Below the pieces are notes generated by a model. That model was not told the origin of the DNA. It made no database searches and saw only the letters and a program-made list of their open reading frames with translations. A DNA stretch of 64,000 nt, from assembly GCA_041694175.1 (NCBI GenBank), contig JASMTR010000047.1, positions 11,912 to 75,911 of the forward strand. Direction: 5' to 3'. Below are positions 1 through 9,558 of the stretch, piece by piece. The position numbers and the translations under genes were made by a program. The first letter of the stretch is position 1, and each line of letters begins with the position of its first letter. This DNA comes from Psychroflexus sp041694175. Lineage in GTDB: Bacteria > Bacteroidota > Bacteroidia > Flavobacteriales > Flavobacteriaceae.

Positions 1-369
1 GAACGCATTAGCACTTATGGGTATGAGGATTTAGTATTTGCACATCGAATACTTGAAAAAAAAATTGAGATTTTACATATTGACAATCCTGTTTACCATA
101 CAAATATTGAAGGCAACGAAGAATATCTCAATAAAACTCAAAAAGCACTTCAAACATTAATTTCAATTGAAAAGAAAAAAGTTTTAAATACAGGTTTTAC
201 AAGAATATCTAAAATTTACCACATTTTCGCAAAATTACGTTTAAGAGGGCTTTTAAAATTGGCTTACAGTTTATTACATAAAGTTTCTTATAAAGCTCTT
301 TTAAAAAAAGGGAAACCTTTGTGGTTATTTGATATATATAAATTAATATTTTTCAGCAAACATTATTAA
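1..369 (+). CDS. Family-2 glycosyltransferase, C-terminal part (partial)
   Basis: Reading frame 1 is open from the window edge to a TAA at 367-369 and encodes the last 122 residues of a protein. It begins with a YGYEDLVFAHRIL segment, the acidic GYED motif found near the acceptor and catalytic site of many GT-A family-2 glycosyltransferases, and ends in a basic amphipathic stretch that could touch the inner membrane. The following glycosyltransferase starts at the base after this stop, so the two are very probably co-transcribed in a polysaccharide gene cluster. The donor and acceptor sugars cannot be told from the sequence. The N-terminal half lies outside the window. Confidence 0.75.
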   Translation, partial: ERISTYGYEDLVFAHRILEKKIEILHIDNPVYHTNIEGNEEYLNKTQKALQTLISIEKKKVLNTGFTRISKIYHIFAKLRLRGLLKLAYSLLHKVSYKALLKKGKPLWLFDIYKLIFFSKHY

Positions 370-1308
370 ATGCCATTTTTTTCAGTAGTCATTCCATTAT
401 TCAACAAAGCAAACTTCATTAAAGAGACGCTTAAAAGCGTTCAAAATCAAAGCTTTAGTGACTTCGAAGTTATCATTGTTAATGATGGCTCAACAGATAA
501 TAGTGTAAAAATTGTACAAGAATTTAAAGATGACAGAATTAGTATTATTAATCAAGATAATCAAGGTGCTTCAGCCGCAAGAAACAATGGTATAAATCAA
601 GCCAAGGCTAACTGGATAGCCCTACTTGATGCTGATGATATTTGGTATAAAAATCACCTTGAAGAGATACTCCAAAGTATTAAAAAACTAAAACATGTTG
701 ACCTTGTTTCTAATGCCTATCAAATAAGATTAAATTCAGGTTATATAAAAACACCTATATATAGTCAAGACTTACCTGATAATATTTCCTTTATTGATAA
801 TTATTTTGAATATAGTTACATTGATCCTTTGTTTTGGACATCTTCTGTTGCATTTAAAAAATCAAGCTTTCTAAAAATAAATGGCTTTGATGAAAATCTA
901 AAAACAGGACAGGATTTAGATTTATTTATTCGTTTTGCTCTACAAAATTATAAGCTAGGCTATAATCCAAAAATTACATTACTTTATTTGAGACATACAC
1001 AAAATAACTTATCGTCTAAAATAAGTTTAGAAGAAAAACTAATTTATATCAATAAGCATAAGCTTGATCAAAATTTGAACCTTAGTCTTAAAAAATATTT
1101 AGATATCAATCGGTATTCGTTGGCTCTTCAAGCAAAAATAGCTGATCAAAATATTCTGTTTAAGGCTGTAAAAAACGATATTGATTTAAAAAACTTAAGT
1201 CTTAAGCAAAAAGGGCTTCTAAACCTACCTGCTTGGACGTTGAAGGGGTTAAAACACATACAACTAAAATTGATTAGTCTAGGAATTTATCAGTCGGCTT
1301 TTGATTAG
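370..1308 (+). CDS. Family-2 glycosyltransferase
   Basis: A 312-residue protein with a standard GT-A glycosyltransferase domain. The N-terminal FSVVIPLFNKANFI strand, the VNDGSTDNS nucleotide-sugar binding motif (about residues 38-45) and the metal-binding DADD (87-90) are all present. A GFDENLKTGQDLDLFIRF segment near residue 175 supplies the acidic acceptor and base motif. It should transfer a sugar from a nucleotide donor to a growing surface glycan on the cytoplasmic face of the membrane. The ATG follows directly after the upstream stop codon, so translation is probably coupled. It is convergent with the phosphoethanolamine transferase gene, 24 bases away. Donor and acceptor are unknown. 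Confidence 0.88.
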   Translation: MPFFSVVIPLFNKANFIKETLKSVQNQSFSDFEVIIVNDGSTDNSVKIVQEFKDDRISIINQDNQGASAARNNGINQAKANWIALLDADDIWYKNHLEEILQSIKKLKHVDLVSNAYQIRLNSGYIKTPIYSQDLPDNISFIDNYFEYSYIDPLFWTSSVAFKKSSFLKINGFDENLKTGQDLDLFIRFALQNYKLGYNPKITLLYLRHTQNNLSSKISLEEKLIYINKHKLDQNLNLSLKKYLDINRYSLALQAKIADQNILFKAVKNDIDLKNLSLKQKGLLNLPAWTLKGLKHIQLKLISLGIYQSAFD

Positions 1309-1332
1309 CAATAATAAATCGACTATTTAAAA

Positions 1333-2946
1333 CTATGGCAAATCCTTGTAATATTTTCCATTTAAAACTTTACGCTCTAAGCGGTTAGGTTGTTTATAAA
1401 AAATACTTTTAGTAGAATCAAATTGTTTAAACCTAATACCATTAAGTTCTGAAAAAGTATGCATAAAATCTCTTAAAACGTAAGGATTATCAGGAAGATA
1501 TTGCTTTTCAAACTGTTTTTCAAATGATTTGTTAGTCCAAATAAAAAATGGAATTTCAAGCATAGATTTAGTTGGGTTTTCTTCAGCATGGCCAGAAAAA
1601 TCAATACTTTCATAAACTTCATCACCGTGATCCGAAAAGTAAAGCATATACGTGGGATGTTCAATTTCTACTAGTTCATCTATTGTCTCTTTTAAAAAAT
1701 AATCGTGATATAATACAGCGTTATCATACGCATTTGACCGACGATGAGCTTGTTGATGATCAAAGTTTGATGGACTTCTTCCTGTAAATTTTTTAAACTC
1801 TTCGCGATATCTGTCGCTATAAAGCAAGTGCGTACCTAAAGGGTGTAGAACAATAAATTTTTTGGGCGCTTTATCTAATAAAGCCTTTTTAAATTCAGGA
1901 ATCAATACTTCATCATAAGGTGTTATGGTTCCGTCAAATGCAGTATTTTTAGTTAAATATTTGTCACTACTTCTCGCAATAAGCGTCACCAAACTTTCGT
2001 ATTGACCAATGGGTCGCTGGTTAGATATCCAAAAGGTTTTAAAGCCTGCTTGATTCATTAATTGGATAATAGAAAAATCATAATCAGTTGACAAGCTGTT
2101 GAGCGTTAAAGCATCCTTTAAAGCCCCAATGGTGTATGCGTGAGAACTTATAACATCATTATAGAGCCATAAATCTTGTTTTATGCTATCTAAAAAAGGT
2201 GTGGTTTTGCGGTCATAACCATAAACACTCATTCGTCGTCTTGTTGTTGATTCGCCAATAATTAAAACATAAGTGGCGGTATCGTTTTTATTTAGATTTT
2301 TAAAAGCTTCAATCTCTGCTAAGGGTTCATCAATATTGTACTTAAGCATTTTTTGATGCTCCTCAATATATTCATAAACAGACGAAACGCTTAAATATAA
2401 AAAATTATATTGCTGAAACCCTCTATATATCATCAAAGCCAAAGGAATCAATACGCCAGCAGTATAAACTACAATTTGATATTTGAATATATTATGAAAT
2501 GTAATTAATGGCCTTTTAATCAAGTAGAAAATCAATACCGCTAAATAAGAAACTGTAGCAATGACAATAAAAGGATTAAGATAAAACTCTACAAACTCAC
2601 GAGCTTCTGCTAAGTTAGTTTCTAATAAAATAAATATAGAAGATGCGCTGATATTGGCCTTAAACAAGTAATAATAAATGCTTTCAAACAGATTATTAAA
2701 TAGAAATAAGATATAACCTAAAATTTGAAAATATTTTCGCCATTGGTTTTTGAACAACAAACTAAAGGAAACTATAATGATAAGTGTAGCAAGGTTTTCT
2801 CCAAAATTTCTTGGTATAATGCGATTCCAGCCAAAACCATACAGCTGAAATAATATAGACAAAACTAAAGGCAAAAGCCAATATAAAATTGCTGTTCTAT
2901 TGCTTCGAACTAAGTTTTTTATAATCTTGAACAGCGGTAACGCCAT
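1333..2946 (-). CDS. Phosphoethanolamine transferase, sulfatase superfamily (EptA/CptA type)
   Basis: A 537-residue inner-membrane enzyme. The first 180 residues hold about five hydrophobic segments. A periplasmic alkaline-phosphatase-fold domain follows, with LIIGESTTRRRMSVYGY at about 229-245; the Thr of GEST (234) is the expected nucleophile. HPLGTHLLY and SDHGDEVYE supply the other metal ligands. Family members move phosphoethanolamine from phosphatidylethanolamine onto lipid A, LPS core or another glycan, changing surface charge and polymyxin sensitivity. The target here is not identifiable. The start overlaps the upstream glycosyltransferase by 50 bases, and I see no good later ATG within the first 100 codons, so the overlap seems real. 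Confidence 0.85.
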   Translation of the reverse strand: MALPLFKIIKNLVRSNRTAILYWLLPLVLSILFQLYGFGWNRIIPRNFGENLATLIIIVSFSLLFKNQWRKYFQILGYILFLFNNLFESIYYYLFKANISASSIFILLETNLAEAREFVEFYLNPFIVIATVSYLAVLIFYLIKRPLITFHNIFKYQIVVYTAGVLIPLALMIYRGFQQYNFLYLSVSSVYEYIEEHQKMLKYNIDEPLAEIEAFKNLNKNDTATYVLIIGESTTRRRMSVYGYDRKTTPFLDSIKQDLWLYNDVISSHAYTIGALKDALTLNSLSTDYDFSIIQLMNQAGFKTFWISNQRPIGQYESLVTLIARSSDKYLTKNTAFDGTITPYDEVLIPEFKKALLDKAPKKFIVLHPLGTHLLYSDRYREEFKKFTGRSPSNFDHQQAHRRSNAYDNAVLYHDYFLKETIDELVEIEHPTYMLYFSDHGDEVYESIDFSGHAEENPTKSMLEIPFFIWTNKSFEKQFEKQYLPDNPYVLRDFMHTFSELNGIRFKQFDSTKSIFYKQPNRLERKVLNGKYYKDLP

Positions 2947-3718
2947 AATTCCAAATTTGAAAGATTTGAGAAGGTTTAATTACTTTACGCTTTAGCAACA
3001 GCCAAATATAACGCATCAACCAAAGATAAATAAGGTTTTTGTGTTGTAAATATTTTTGTGCAGTCAAAGCTTGCGTATATTCTTTTGAGTCTTCATCAGG
3101 TACGGATGTTTTGCCATAATGTTTCACAATTGGTTCAGGCACAAAAGCGACTTTAAGCCCTGAACGTACAACATCATCTCTAAACACCTGCTCTTCAAAC
3201 CAGTGAAAGCGTTCTCCAAAACTAAAAATGGTATTAAAACCTAAATTGGCTTCTTTAATTTTTTTAGAATTAAAAGTGATTTCCATTGAAGTTAAAACCT
3301 GCTTGTGAAGCAGTTGATGTTGATATCCTGCTTGTTTTTTATAGGTTTTGAAAGTTTTATCATTTTCTCTCAAATACTGAAATGAAATCAAAGCCGCATC
3401 TGAAAAATCTTTATATGCTTGTAATACCTTATCAATGGCATCGGGCAAATATTCAATATCATCGTCTGCAATAAAGCATATTTTGGCTTTGGCGTGTTGT
3501 ATAGCAAGATTTCTACTTCTACTTAATCCTTTTTCAAATACATTAACCACTCTGATATTTTCTTTTTGACTTTCTAAAATTTGACCTTCAGTGGTTTGAT
3601 TGATTATTAAAATATTCAACTCTGGTATATTATGATGTGGAAACATCTTTTCTAAAAAACCAAAATCACTTCGATTCATTGTAGAAATTAAAAATTCTAT
3701 GTCAGAAATATTGATCAT
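2897..3718 (-). CDS. Family-2 glycosyltransferase
   Basis: A 273-residue protein with a glycosyltransferase family-2 fold. The N-terminal FLISTMNR strand is followed by ENIRVVNVFEKGLSRSRNLAI, the usual segment before the DxD motif, then CFIADDDIEYL, whose ADDD provides the metal and UDP-binding aspartates near residue 85. The C-terminal third, with LIYLWLMRYIWLLLKRKV, is hydrophobic and basic and may lie on the membrane. It overlaps the flippase gene upstream by 4 bases (ATGA type) and the phosphoethanolamine transferase downstream by 50 bases. The three therefore form one transcription unit for surface glycan assembly. Sugar specificity is unknown. Confidence 0.85.
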   Translation of the reverse strand: MINISDIEFLISTMNRSDFGFLEKMFPHHNIPELNILIINQTTEGQILESQKENIRVVNVFEKGLSRSRNLAIQHAKAKICFIADDDIEYLPDAIDKVLQAYKDFSDAALISFQYLRENDKTFKTYKKQAGYQHQLLHKQVLTSMEITFNSKKIKEANLGFNTIFSFGERFHWFEEQVFRDDVVRSGLKVAFVPEPIVKHYGKTSVPDEDSKEYTQALTAQKYLQHKNLIYLWLMRYIWLLLKRKVIKPSQIFQIWNYGVTAVQDYKKLSSKQ

Positions 3719-5001
3719 AATTGGGGTTTGAATAATGGTTTTCTAAACAAAAAAAGTATCAATAAAAAATATAAAACATAAGTCAAAGCGTGACCGATAA
3801 CTACGCCCTGCAAATCGTAAATATTAACAAAATAAATGGCCGAAAAATACAGACCTACAGCTAATAATAAATCTGTAACAATATAATGCCAAAACATTTT
3901 TTTGGCGTGAAATTGATAGACCATAACTAAACTAAGTATTCTAAAAAAATCAGCTATAATTTGCCACCCAAGTAATGAGGTTACTGGTAAAAATTCATCT
4001 GAAAATACTAATAGGATTAAATATTTTTTTAGTAGAAAAACAATGCCTAACCCTATTGCAAATAGAGGTATTATTTGCTTGTAAAACTCCAATATTGTTA
4101 ATTGAAAAGCCTTATCAGATTTGGCTTCAACTAATTTTGGAAGAATATAAAGGTTCAGTAGAGACTGCATAAAAATCAGGTAAAATGTAGAAAGCCTAAA
4201 ATTAGCTTCCCAAAACCCGGCGGCATCTATGTCTATATGCGTTGATAAATACTGACGAATACCAAGATAAACTAATGGAAATGTTACTGCCGAAATTAAA
4301 GTCATTAATGCGTATTGTCCAAAATTTTGAAGTTGCTGAGATGAGAAAATTCTAAAATTAACAATTGAAAAATCTAAATATTTTGAAGCTAAAACGAGAC
4401 TAAAACACAAACTCGCTGACGGTACAATGACTACAGCCATTAAAGCACCTGATAAATCATAAGCAAAAATTAAAGCTGTAAATAATACTAAATTCAATAG
4501 ATGAGAAAAAATATGTATCCGAATGACCGTTTTAAATCGATTTAAGCCTTTAAGTATGTTTAGAATATAGACATTCAGTCCGTAAAGTGGCAAAAGTAAA
4601 GCCGTCCATTTAAATACAAAAGCAAAAGAGTTTTGACCAAATACAATCTCTGATAAGCTATTTGAAAATACAAAGACTACAGTAAAAACAACAACACTTA
4701 AAACAACAAAAACCCAAAATAAAGTTGAAATAAAAGACTGATAATCTGAAGGCGATTGATGTGTGTCGGCAGTGTATTTCACAACTGCTTTATCTAAGCC
4801 ACCGCTCGAAAAATTGTGAAATATACTTAAAGCATTTCTTAAATTACCAATCAAAGCCACGCCTTGTGTACCTAAAAAAACAGCTGACAATTTAGCAACA
4901 ACAAGGCTACTGATCAACTTTACACCAATGCTCAAACTATTAAAACTTGTAACCTGCAAAATCGGCGATTGAGCTACAAGTTTTTTTAAAGTCTTAAGCA
5001 T
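3715..5001 (-). CDS. Polysaccharide flippase, Wzx/MATE-like
   Basis: A 428-residue integral membrane protein with about 12 hydrophobic segments and few charged residues between them. Its N-terminus (FNSLSIGVKLISSLVVAKLSAVFLGTQGVALIGNLRNA) is characteristic of O-antigen and lipopolysaccharide translocases of the MOP superfamily. These proteins move undecaprenyl-linked glycan units from the inner to the outer leaflet of the cytoplasmic membrane. It is the first gene of a tightly overlapping unit with a glycosyltransferase and a phosphoethanolamine transferase. No exact TAnnTTTG box precedes it in the 34-base gap to the S41 peptidase gene, so it may be read from further upstream. The substrate cannot be predicted. 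Confidence 0.85.
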   Translation of the reverse strand: MLKTLKKLVAQSPILQVTSFNSLSIGVKLISSLVVAKLSAVFLGTQGVALIGNLRNALSIFHNFSSGGLDKAVVKYTADTHQSPSDYQSFISTLFWVFVVLSVVVFTVVFVFSNSLSEIVFGQNSFAFVFKWTALLLPLYGLNVYILNILKGLNRFKTVIRIHIFSHLLNLVLFTALIFAYDLSGALMAVVIVPSASLCFSLVLASKYLDFSIVNFRIFSSQQLQNFGQYALMTLISAVTFPLVYLGIRQYLSTHIDIDAAGFWEANFRLSTFYLIFMQSLLNLYILPKLVEAKSDKAFQLTILEFYKQIIPLFAIGLGIVFLLKKYLILLVFSDEFLPVTSLLGWQIIADFFRILSLVMVYQFHAKKMFWHYIVTDLLLAVGLYFSAIYFVNIYDLQGVVIGHALTYVLYFLLILFLFRKPLFKPQL

Positions 5002-5035
5002 ATAAATTTGATTAACATTTTAAAAGACTTTAAGT

Positions 5036-6436
5036 CTAATTATTGATATACATCCGTTGATAATTCGGTAAATGCATTTCAGATTCACCTAGATTTTTGA
5101 GTTCTAGATTTATAGATTTATTTGTTTCTTCAGTAAGAATTGGTTTTTGAAAACCAACACCAATTTCTTGTAAAGCTCTTGCTAGAAGCGGTTCTGATGG
5201 ATCGCCCAAAACACCAAGATTAAAGAAATCTTCTTCCAATTCAATTTCTGGGTCAAAGCCTTCTGTAAACCCAGTAAAACCATCAGCGTTTTCAATTTCA
5301 AGAATCAAGGGTTGAAGCGCATAAAAATGATTAGGATTAGCACCTTGTCGTCTAAAGTCTGGTGAGTCATAAAGTGTGGTTGAGCCTTGAAACTTACCAG
5401 TAGTAGTTGTTCCTATTTTAATGACACTTATGTATGGGTTTAAAGCATTTATGACCAACTCACTTGCCGAAGCGGTTGAACCTGTAGTCAACACAAAAAC
5501 GCGATCTAAATTGAGGTTATTGATGTTTTCTCCACCAGCAGTTTGATCATCAAAGAAAAGTGTCTCTTCATCAAAGTTTTCATTAAATCTTTCTTTAGCA
5601 AAAACTTGACCATCAAATTGGCCAGTAATCATAGAAGCTAAATCTTTTGCAGTATTAATACTTCCACCACCATTGTATCTTAAATCCAATACTAATTCTG
5701 TAACCCCATTAGCCACAAAATTCCCAAAAGCTTGGTTGAGTTCGCTTTCAAAATTTGAACGAAAGCCATTATACATCAAATAACCAATATTTTGACCACT
5801 AATTTCAAGTGTAGTTGCAATATGAACAGGATTTTCTACTAAATCAGATTTGTTTAATAAAATGCTTTCACCCGTAGATTGAAGTTGTCCGTTTTGTAGC
5901 TCAGCTAAGCCTATACTATATTGTTCTGGTGCTAGTAAATCTCTAAAATTAGTTTCATTAAGGCTTGTTCCATCAATTTGATTAAAAATCATTCCACGTT
6001 CAACTCCTTGTGCACTAGCAGATGAGTTAGGAACAACATACCTCGCGTAGCCAAAAACTTGATTGGTATCTTGAATTAAAACTAAACCGAAACGCATACC
6101 ATTACTTAAAGTTTGTCCTTGAAGCGCCTCTTCTAAAACCCTAAAATCGCTTACAATAACGCTAAAGCGATCATCTTCTCGGAGTAGGTTTTCAAAGAGG
6201 TCTTCTGGTGAGTCAAAACCACTGATGAATTCATTAAAATCTGCATCTGAAGAGTTTCTTTCACTCAAGTTTGGGACATCGCTTTTATAGAGGTAAAACA
6301 CATTCATTGCCTCCCAAACAAAATTTTGTATGTCTAGGTTACTCGTTGGTGAAATGACATCATCAAAATCATCTTGGCAGGAAACACCCATAATAAGTAT
6401 ACATAATAAAACACCAATTCGGTTTAAGAATCTCAT
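5036..6436 (-). CDS. S41 family C-terminal-processing-type peptidase, lipoprotein
   Basis: A 466-residue lipoprotein. The signal sequence ends GVSC with the lipidation Cys at residue 20, so the protein is probably anchored to the outer membrane or exported. The middle has a PDZ-like stretch (YARYVVPNSSASAQGVERGMIF) and the C-terminal half is an S41 serine protease domain. Key motifs are LRYNGGGSINTAKDLA, TTGSTASASELVINAL with the catalytic Ser, and TTTGKFQGS with the probable catalytic Lys. S41 enzymes cleave near C-termini with a Ser/Lys dyad. The substrate is unknown. It is divergent from the M16 peptidase gene across a 219-base intergenic region. Confidence 0.88.
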   Translation of the reverse strand: MRFLNRIGVLLCILIMGVSCQDDFDDVISPTSNLDIQNFVWEAMNVFYLYKSDVPNLSERNSSDADFNEFISGFDSPEDLFENLLREDDRFSVIVSDFRVLEEALQGQTLSNGMRFGLVLIQDTNQVFGYARYVVPNSSASAQGVERGMIFNQIDGTSLNETNFRDLLAPEQYSIGLAELQNGQLQSTGESILLNKSDLVENPVHIATTLEISGQNIGYLMYNGFRSNFESELNQAFGNFVANGVTELVLDLRYNGGGSINTAKDLASMITGQFDGQVFAKERFNENFDEETLFFDDQTAGGENINNLNLDRVFVLTTGSTASASELVINALNPYISVIKIGTTTTGKFQGSTTLYDSPDFRRQGANPNHFYALQPLILEIENADGFTGFTEGFDPEIELEEDFFNLGVLGDPSEPLLARALQEIGVGFQKPILTEETNKSINLELKNLGESEMHLPNYQRMYINN

Positions 6437-6623
6437 ATTTATTCATTTAAAATTTAAACGCTCTACAAAGTAAACAAATTGTTTTAACTTTTAAGTTAAA
6501 TTAAAAAACCAAAAACATTAGATAGTCACATCAATTAATCAAAAGCGCTTAAAGCGTAATAAAAGTCTGGTAGTAGGAAATGTTAAATAATTATAAATGG
6601 TAAACTAAATTTTTAGTTTGTCA

Positions 6624-6631
6624 TATATTTG
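6624..6631 (+). promoter_or_regulatory. Promoter -7 box for the M16 peptidase gene
   Basis: TATATTTG matches the Bacteroidota -7 consensus TAnnTTTG. Transcription would begin about 6637, giving a leader of about 20 bases before the ATG at 6656. No good TTTG -33 element is seen at the usual distance. The box helps choose the start, because a possible TTG start at 6629 would lie inside the promoter. Confidence 0.5.
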
Positions 6632-6655
6632 AATCAAATCCTAATCCTTTTTTTT

Positions 6656-9475
6656 ATGAAAAATTCAATTAAAATCTTTATGATGTTTGTGTTAGTTGGC
6701 TTCATAGGCTATTCACAAGCACCAGAAATCAGTCAAAAACTTAAATTAGACGAAAGTGTAAGAACAGGCGTGCTCAAAAATGGCATGACCTATTACATTA
6801 AAAACAATCAAAAACCAGAAAACGAAGTCACATTAAGACTTGTCATTAAAGCTGGTTCTATCTTAGAAACAGACAAGCAACTCGGTTTAGCTCATTTTAT
6901 GGAACATATGAATTTCAACGGAACAAAACGCTTTCCAGAAAACGAACTTGTTGATTATCTGCAAAGTATCGGTGTGAAATTTGGCAACGATTTAAATGCT
7001 TATACCAGTTTTGATGAGACCGTTTACTTTTTACCCATTCCTTTAGATAATCCAGATAACCTACCCAAAGCTATGGATATTATGGAAGATTGGGCATTTA
7101 ATGCTGTTTTAGAGCCAGAACAAATCGATAAAGAAAGAGGTGTAGTTCTAGAAGAGTTACGCTTAGGTCTAGGTGCTCAAGAACGTATGCGTAAAAAATA
7201 TTTTGACAAACTCCTTTACAATTCAAGATATGCAGAACGCTTACCTATTGGAACTAAAGAAGTTTTGGAAAATTTTGAGTACCAAGAACTCATAGATTTT
7301 TATGAAGATTGGTACAGACCTGATATGATGGCTTTTATTGCTGTTGGTGATATTGATGTCGATAAAATGGAAAAAGATATCAAAAAAAGATTTTCGAAAT
7401 ATAAAAATCCTAAAAAAGAAAAAGAAAGAAAAGAATATGGTGTTCCAAATCACCAAGAAACTTTTGTTGCTGTAGCAACCGATAAAGAAGCCACTTCACC
7501 ACAAGTATCCATTTATTATAAAAATCCAAAAGAACGTGAGCCTGTAACAACTTATGGCTTAGCCAAAGAGCAAATCAAAAGCCAATTGTTTTCAACGATG
7601 CTCAATAACAGACTTGACGAAATTGCCAATTCTCCAAATCCACCGTTTACTTTTGGTTTTAGTTATTATGGCGGTGTTGTGAATGATAAAAAAATGGCCT
7701 TTACATCATTTGCAGTGCCAACCAACAACAATCAACTCAAAGCCCTTGAAGTGCTTTTAGAAGAAAACGCTAGAGTCAAAAAACACGGGTTCACAACAGG
7801 TGAATTTGAACGTGCCAAAAAAGAAATTATAAAACGACAAGAAAACCAATACAAAGAAAGAGAAAAAACAGAATCTAACCGCTATGTCGGCCAGTTACAA
7901 CAACAGTTTTTAAGTGGTGACATTTATACAGGCATAGAATGGGATTATCAATTTACTCAAGAAATGCTCCCAAAAATCAAACTTGAAGACCTAAATCAGA
8001 TGATTGATGATTATATAAGAAAAGACAGCAGGGTGGTTGTTTTTACAGGACCTGAATACGATGACGAAACTCAAAAACCCTCTGAAGATCAAATTTTAAA
8101 CATTGTCAATAAAGACTTTAACGACGTCACGGCTTATGAAGAAACAGAAATATCTAGTAGTCTAATTAGACAAAGTTTAGAACCTGGAAAAATAACAGGT
8201 CAAAAACAAAACGATGCTTTGGGAACAACTACGCTAACTTTGTCAAATGGTGCTAAAGTCACTTATAAAAAAACCGATTTTAAAGAAGACGAAGTTCTTT
8301 TTGAAGCGGTAAGCTATGGAGGAACAAATCTTTTAGATAATGAAACCTATCAAAAAGTGAGATGGGCTATGAATGGACTCTCAGAAGCTGGTTATTCTGG
8401 ACTTAACAAAAATGATATCTCTAAATTTATGAGTGACAAAATTGCCAGATTAAACTTTTCTGTGAGTAACACTACAGAAAGGTTTAGAGGACAAGCCGCA
8501 CCCAAAGATTTAGAATATTTAATGCAAATGTTACAAGCCCATTTTACAGATTTAAATTATAACAAAGAAGCTTTTGAGGGCTACAAAGCCAAACAACAAG
8601 CATTTATGGGTAATATGTTAGCCTCACCAAACTTTTATTTTCTAGACAAATCTTTTGGATTTTTAAATGAAGGTAATCCTAGATGGACGGGTATTTTACC
8701 CGATGACAAAGCTTGGGAAACCACGGATTACGAAACAGCTTATAAAACCTATAAAGAGCGTTTCAGTAATGCCGCAGATTTTCACTTCTATTTTGTTGGT
8801 AATATCAATGAAGATGAATTTAAAAAATTATCTGAAAAATATATTGCAGCATTACCATCAAACCCAGATGAAAAAGAAAAAATTACAGATTTAGGTTTCC
8901 GTCAGAAACAGGGTGACTTTAAAAAAGTATTTTATAAAGGTAATGATCCTAAAAGTAGTGTGAGAATTCAATTTTATGGCGAAACCCAATACAATGAAAA
9001 AGAAGCCACAGCTATGGATGCTTTAGGAGAAATACTGACAATTAAACTTATTGAAATATTGAGGGAAGCCGAAGGTGGCGTTTACGGAGTTGGCGCAAAC
9101 GCAGGCATGAGTAAATTGCCCTATGGAAGTTACAATTTATCAATTCAATTTCCTTGTGGCCCTGAAAATGCAGAGCGTTTAACACAAACTGCTTTAGTTG
9201 AACTACAAAAAATTATTGATAATGGCCCAACTGAAGAAGACCTCAACAAATACAAAAAAGCAGAAAAAGTTGATTATGATGAAAGCTTAAAGAAAAATAA
9301 CTATTGGCTCGGTCAATTAACTTCGGCTTATTATAACCAAAGAAGTGCGGAAAGTTTACTTAATAAGATGGAAAGAGTGAATGCTGTTACCGCTAAAGAT
9401 GTTCAAAATGTGGCTAAAAAATATGCTTCAGGTGATAAGTATATTGCTATGCTTATGCCAGAGTCTGAGAAATAA
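6656..9475 (+). CDS. M16 family zinc metallopeptidase, two-domain (pitrilysin/PqqL-like)
   Basis: A 939-residue exported peptidase. The signal peptide ends near GFIGYSQA. The first half carries the inverted zinc motif HFMEH (residues about 80-84 from this ATG) and, about 76 residues on, the ERGVVLEE segment with the third zinc ligand. The second half is the related but catalytically silent M16 domain that closes over the substrate. Members degrade peptides in the periplasm or at the cell surface. I chose the ATG at 6656 over a TTG at 6629 because the latter overlaps the promoter box and would spoil the signal peptide. It is monocistronic, closed by a hairpin terminator at 9499-9530. Confidence 0.9.
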   Translation: MKNSIKIFMMFVLVGFIGYSQAPEISQKLKLDESVRTGVLKNGMTYYIKNNQKPENEVTLRLVIKAGSILETDKQLGLAHFMEHMNFNGTKRFPENELVDYLQSIGVKFGNDLNAYTSFDETVYFLPIPLDNPDNLPKAMDIMEDWAFNAVLEPEQIDKERGVVLEELRLGLGAQERMRKKYFDKLLYNSRYAERLPIGTKEVLENFEYQELIDFYEDWYRPDMMAFIAVGDIDVDKMEKDIKKRFSKYKNPKKEKERKEYGVPNHQETFVAVATDKEATSPQVSIYYKNPKEREPVTTYGLAKEQIKSQLFSTMLNNRLDEIANSPNPPFTFGFSYYGGVVNDKKMAFTSFAVPTNNNQLKALEVLLEENARVKKHGFTTGEFERAKKEIIKRQENQYKEREKTESNRYVGQLQQQFLSGDIYTGIEWDYQFTQEMLPKIKLEDLNQMIDDYIRKDSRVVVFTGPEYDDETQKPSEDQILNIVNKDFNDVTAYEETEISSSLIRQSLEPGKITGQKQNDALGTTTLTLSNGAKVTYKKTDFKEDEVLFEAVSYGGTNLLDNETYQKVRWAMNGLSEAGYSGLNKNDISKFMSDKIARLNFSVSNTTERFRGQAAPKDLEYLMQMLQAHFTDLNYNKEAFEGYKAKQQAFMGNMLASPNFYFLDKSFGFLNEGNPRWTGILPDDKAWETTDYETAYKTYKERFSNAADFHFYFVGNINEDEFKKLSEKYIAALPSNPDEKEKITDLGFRQKQGDFKKVFYKGNDPKSSVRIQFYGETQYNEKEATAMDALGEILTIKLIEILREAEGGVYGVGANAGMSKLPYGSYNLSIQFPCGPENAERLTQTALVELQKIIDNGPTEEDLNKYKKAEKVDYDESLKKNNYWLGQLTSAYYNQRSAESLLNKMERVNAVTAKDVQNVAKKYASGDKYIAMLMPESEK

Positions 9476-9498
9476 CATTAATGTTTAAAACTGTAAGT

Positions 9499-9530
9499 AA
9501 AAGCCTCGATATGAATCGAGGCTTTTTTAT
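9499..9530 (+). terminator. Bidirectional intrinsic terminator
   Basis: The 10-bp stem AAGCCTCGAT/ATCGAGGCTT (9501-9510 with 9515-9524) has a 4-base ATGA loop and is followed by a T-run on the plus strand. A shorter T-run follows on the minus strand. It lies between the convergent M16 peptidase and rny genes and probably ends both transcripts. Confidence 0.9.
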
Positions 9531-9558
9531 TGCTTTGGTTTTTTGAAAAGTTAAAAAA

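Noticed and set aside
6629..6655. TTG start for the M16 peptidase nine codons upstream of the ATG
   Set aside because: It overlaps a TATATTTG promoter box, and the ATG at 6656 begins a proper signal peptide.
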